DNA of 64,000 bases from CAMXAS01 sp964442435. Lineage in GTDB: Bacteria; Bacteroidota; Bacteroidia; Bacteroidales; P3. The DNA lies in the NCBI GenBank assembly GCA_964442435.1, contig CAYTZG010000006.1, positions 49,067-113,066 of the forward strand, in the 5' to 3' direction. Position numbers and translations under genes: made by a program. Positions 62,752-64,000 of the stretch are shown one piece after another (the first letter of the stretch is position 1; every line of letters starts with the position of its first letter). Below the pieces are notes generated by a model, which saw only the letters and a program-made list of their open reading frames with translations, was not told the origin of the DNA and did not search any database.

Positions 62752-62824
62752 TGGAGGATATGGGACTCGAACCCACTACCTTTTGATTGCGAACCAAACG
62801 CTCTACCAGATGAGCTAATCCCCC
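62752..62824 (-). tRNA. tRNA-Ala (anticodon CGC)
   Basis: 73-nt cloverleaf on the minus strand. Acceptor GGGGGAT pairs with ATCCTCC and includes the G3:U70 pair that marks tRNA-Ala. The anticodon loop TTCGCAA gives anticodon CGC, which reads GCG; the T-loop is TTCGAGT and the discriminator is A. CCA is not encoded. Confidence 0.92.
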
Positions 62825-62835
62825 AAAAGCGGGTG

Positions 62836-62865
62836 CAAAGATACAACATTTTTTTTATTTTGAAA
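62836..62865 (-). promoter_or_regulatory. promoter of tRNA-Ala
   Basis: TATCTTTG (62843-62836) on the minus strand, 11 bases before the tRNA, with TTTC (62865-62862) about 18 bases upstream as a weak -33. Confidence 0.6.
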
Positions 62866-62886
62866 ATCCGGCGTTACGTTTCCCGT

Positions 62887-62917
62887 CTTGCCGACCCGAA
62901 TATATTCCGTACCTTTG
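62887..62917 (+). promoter_or_regulatory. promoter of the MmcQ-family gene
   Basis: CTTG at 62887-62890 and TACCTTTG at 62910-62917, 19 bases apart; leader about 40 bases. Confidence 0.7.
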
Positions 62918-62960
62918 CATCCTATCCGCGCCATAACGCGCCTATCTAAAACCGTTGACC

Positions 62961-63335
62961 ATGGATATCGAACAATTCCGGGAATACTGTCTGTCTTTCG
63001 AGGGCGTGACCGAGAAGATGCCGTTCGGCAAATTCGCGGCGCGCTATGACTCCATTTTGGCGTTCTACGTCCTCGACCATATGTTCTGCTTTATCGACAT
63101 CGACAATTTCACGTTCGCGAACATCAAGTCCACCCCCGACGGCATAGAAGAACTATGGATGCGCTACAACGCGCCGAGCAAGCCGATGAACCGAAGCCTG
63201 AAACACTGGGTGCAAGTAGAATTCGGGCACGATATTCCGGATGCTAAAATTCTGGAACTGACGGCCAACGCTTACCGTCTCGTCAAGACGCAATACGGCA
63301 AGAATAAGTCCCGGCCTCCCGCGCGCCCTCGATAA
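62961..63335 (+). CDS. MmcQ/YjbR-family protein, C-terminus altered by a junction
   Basis: A 124-residue protein of the MmcQ/YjbR family, which has a double-wing DNA-binding-like fold but no firm function. MDIEQFREYCLSFEGVTEKM, PFGKFAARYDSILAFYVLD, RYNAPSKPMNRSLKHWVQVE and ELTANAYRLVKTQY are typical. The final residues KNKSRPPARPR are encoded by DNA that on the opposite strand is the truncated flavodoxin-type gene, so the natural end has probably been replaced by a rearrangement. The ATG at 62961 is chosen over the upstream TTG at 62955. Confidence 0.88.
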   Translation: MDIEQFREYCLSFEGVTEKMPFGKFAARYDSILAFYVLDHMFCFIDIDNFTFANIKSTPDGIEELWMRYNAPSKPMNRSLKHWVQVEFGHDIPDAKILELTANAYRLVKTQYGKNKSRPPARPR

Positions 63336-63405
63336 AGCTGTCGGCGAGCAAATCGCTGTTCGAACCCTGCCGCAGGCTCGTGCTGATGACCACGATGTTT
63401 TTCAT
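63283..63405 (-). pseudogene. 5' fragment of a flavodoxin-like NAD(P)H-dependent FMN reductase
   Basis: From the ATG at 63405 the minus strand reads MKNIVVISTSLRQGSNSDLL and continues ADSFIEGAREAG, the FMN-binding start (STSLRxGSNS) of NADPH-dependent FMN reductases. After about 32 residues homology stops and the frame ends within the MmcQ gene (about 8 unrelated codons). A full gene would have about 180 codons, so over 80% is missing. Its ATG lies 2 bases after the stop of the alpha/beta hydrolase gene, so it was once the next gene of that operon. Confidence 0.75.
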
Positions 63406-63406
63406 C

Positions 63407-64000
63407 CTAACGCAGGTTTTTATTGAAGAAATCGACGATTTTGCCCCAAGGTATCGCTTGGTTCTCGCCCCCATCGTAAAGGTCGGTATGGCTGGCACCG
63501 GGCACGATATACAGCTCTTTGTTGTCGCCCTTGAGCAACCGGTAGGCCGCCTCGCCGAAGTAACGGGAATGGGCTTTCTCGCCATGCACGATCAGCACGG
63601 CGTTTTCCAATTCATCGGCATATTCGAAGAACTTGAAGTTGAGGAACGGCAGAACGGAAGTCGTGTTCCAGCCTTCGTTAGAGTTGAGCGAACGGCTGTG
63701 GTAGCCGCGCGGCGTCTTGTAATAGGCGTAGTAGTCTTTGACGAACTGCGGCGCGTCGTCGGGCAGCGGGTCAATGACGCCGCCGGCCCGTTGATAGGCG
63801 CCATTGCGGTAATCCGCGCTCCGTTGCGCGGCCAAGGCGGCCCGCTTGGCATTGCGTTCCGCGGCCGTGTTCTCGCTGTCGTAGTAGCCGTTCGCACTCA
63901 CACGCGTCATGTCGTACATCGTGGAAGCCACCGTGGCCTTGATGCGCGGGTCGTTGATGGCGGCCTGAATGGCGATGCCGCCCCAGCCGCAGATGCCGAG
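63407..64000 (-). CDS. alpha/beta hydrolase, C-terminal part (5' end beyond window)
   Basis: The frame is open to the window edge, so the N-terminus is missing. The visible 197 residues include the nucleophile elbow GICGWGGIAIQAAINDPRI at the very edge, FVKDYYAYYKTPRGYHSRSL, the acid region LIVHGEKAHSRYFGEAAYRL and the catalytic His in PGASHTDLYDGG. The elbow carries Cys where most family members have Ser (GxCxG), like dienelactone hydrolases. Substrate unknown. Similar proteins are common beside flavodoxin-type reductases in Bacteroidales, as here. Confidence 0.88.
   Translation of the reverse strand, partial: LGICGWGGIAIQAAINDPRIKATVASTMYDMTRVSANGYYDSENTAAERNAKRAALAAQRSADYRNGAYQRAGGVIDPLPDDAPQFVKDYYAYYKTPRGYHSRSLNSNEGWNTTSVLPFLNFKFFEYADELENAVLIVHGEKAHSRYFGEAAYRLLKGDNKELYIVPGASHTDLYDGGENQAIPWGKIVDFFNKNLR

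Overview
The window is a gene-dense, GC-rich stretch of a Bacteroidales (Bacteroidota) chromosome, probably from an anaerobic gut or oral fermenter. Three things place it. Promoters have the Bacteroidota form (TTTG, about 19-20 bases, TAnnTTTG). Shine-Dalgarno sites are almost absent. Family-specific genes are present: the type IX secretion sortase PorU, a protein with a type IX C-terminal sorting tail, GldB, a phosphate-selective-porin-like protein, TonB-dependent receptors with a carboxypeptidase-like N-domain, and a 29-residue AURKAIP1/COX24-type ribosomal protein. Both ends cut a gene: uvrA on the left, an alpha/beta hydrolase on the right. I cannot name the genus.

Layout. 1-5.8 kb: uvrA, a TGS-domain nucleoside kinase, murF. 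5.8-11.9 kb: one tightly overlapping operon for a tripartite ABC-2 exporter (TolC-like, HlyD-like, two ATPases, two permeases). 11.9-15.1 kb: TonB-dependent receptor and a carboxypeptidase-regulatory-domain protein. 15.2-18.3 kb: the tiny ribosomal protein gene, an XRE regulator, flotillin and NfeD-like proteins, rpmB. 18.4-23.9 kb: porin, GldB, two beta-barrel proteins, NAD synthetase. 24-27.5 kb: porU. 27.6-34.9 kb: rpsU, a large imperfect palindrome, miaB, tRNA-Cys, a PurF-like amidotransferase, rseP, dxr, a degenerate LytM protein. 35-42.4 kb: lysS, an Fe-S CCG-domain protein, a cation/proton antiporter, manA with a histidine-rich insert, folA, a PNGase F-like secreted protein. 42.4-43.3 kb: a small accessory patch with a gene fragment and a lipoprotein. 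43.4-50.8 kb: comM, recQ, a membrane protein, a CoA-transferase, a C1-family peptidase. 50.8-61.6 kb: a NadD-HydE fusion, gmk, a conserved unknown, an M13 peptidase, a CDF transporter, a transglutaminase-like unknown, ldcA, hydF. 61.6-64 kb: an orphan HTH gene with a palindromic operator, a lipoprotein, tRNA-Ala, an MmcQ-family gene, a truncated flavodoxin-type gene and the hydrolase.

How it fits together. Most genes are housekeeping (DNA repair, cell wall, translation, isoprenoid, folate and NAD synthesis). Two themes stand out. First, HydE and HydF, two of the three maturases of [FeFe]-hydrogenase, are both here, and HydE is fused in frame to the NAD-biosynthesis enzyme NadD. With the CoA-transferase this points to fermentation with hydrogen turnover. 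NadE in the same window has lost recognisable glutaminase residues. Second, PorU and a PNGase F-like protein with a sorting tail show that the cell exports proteins by the type IX pathway.

I saw no rRNA, CRISPR array, intact insertion sequence or intact prophage.
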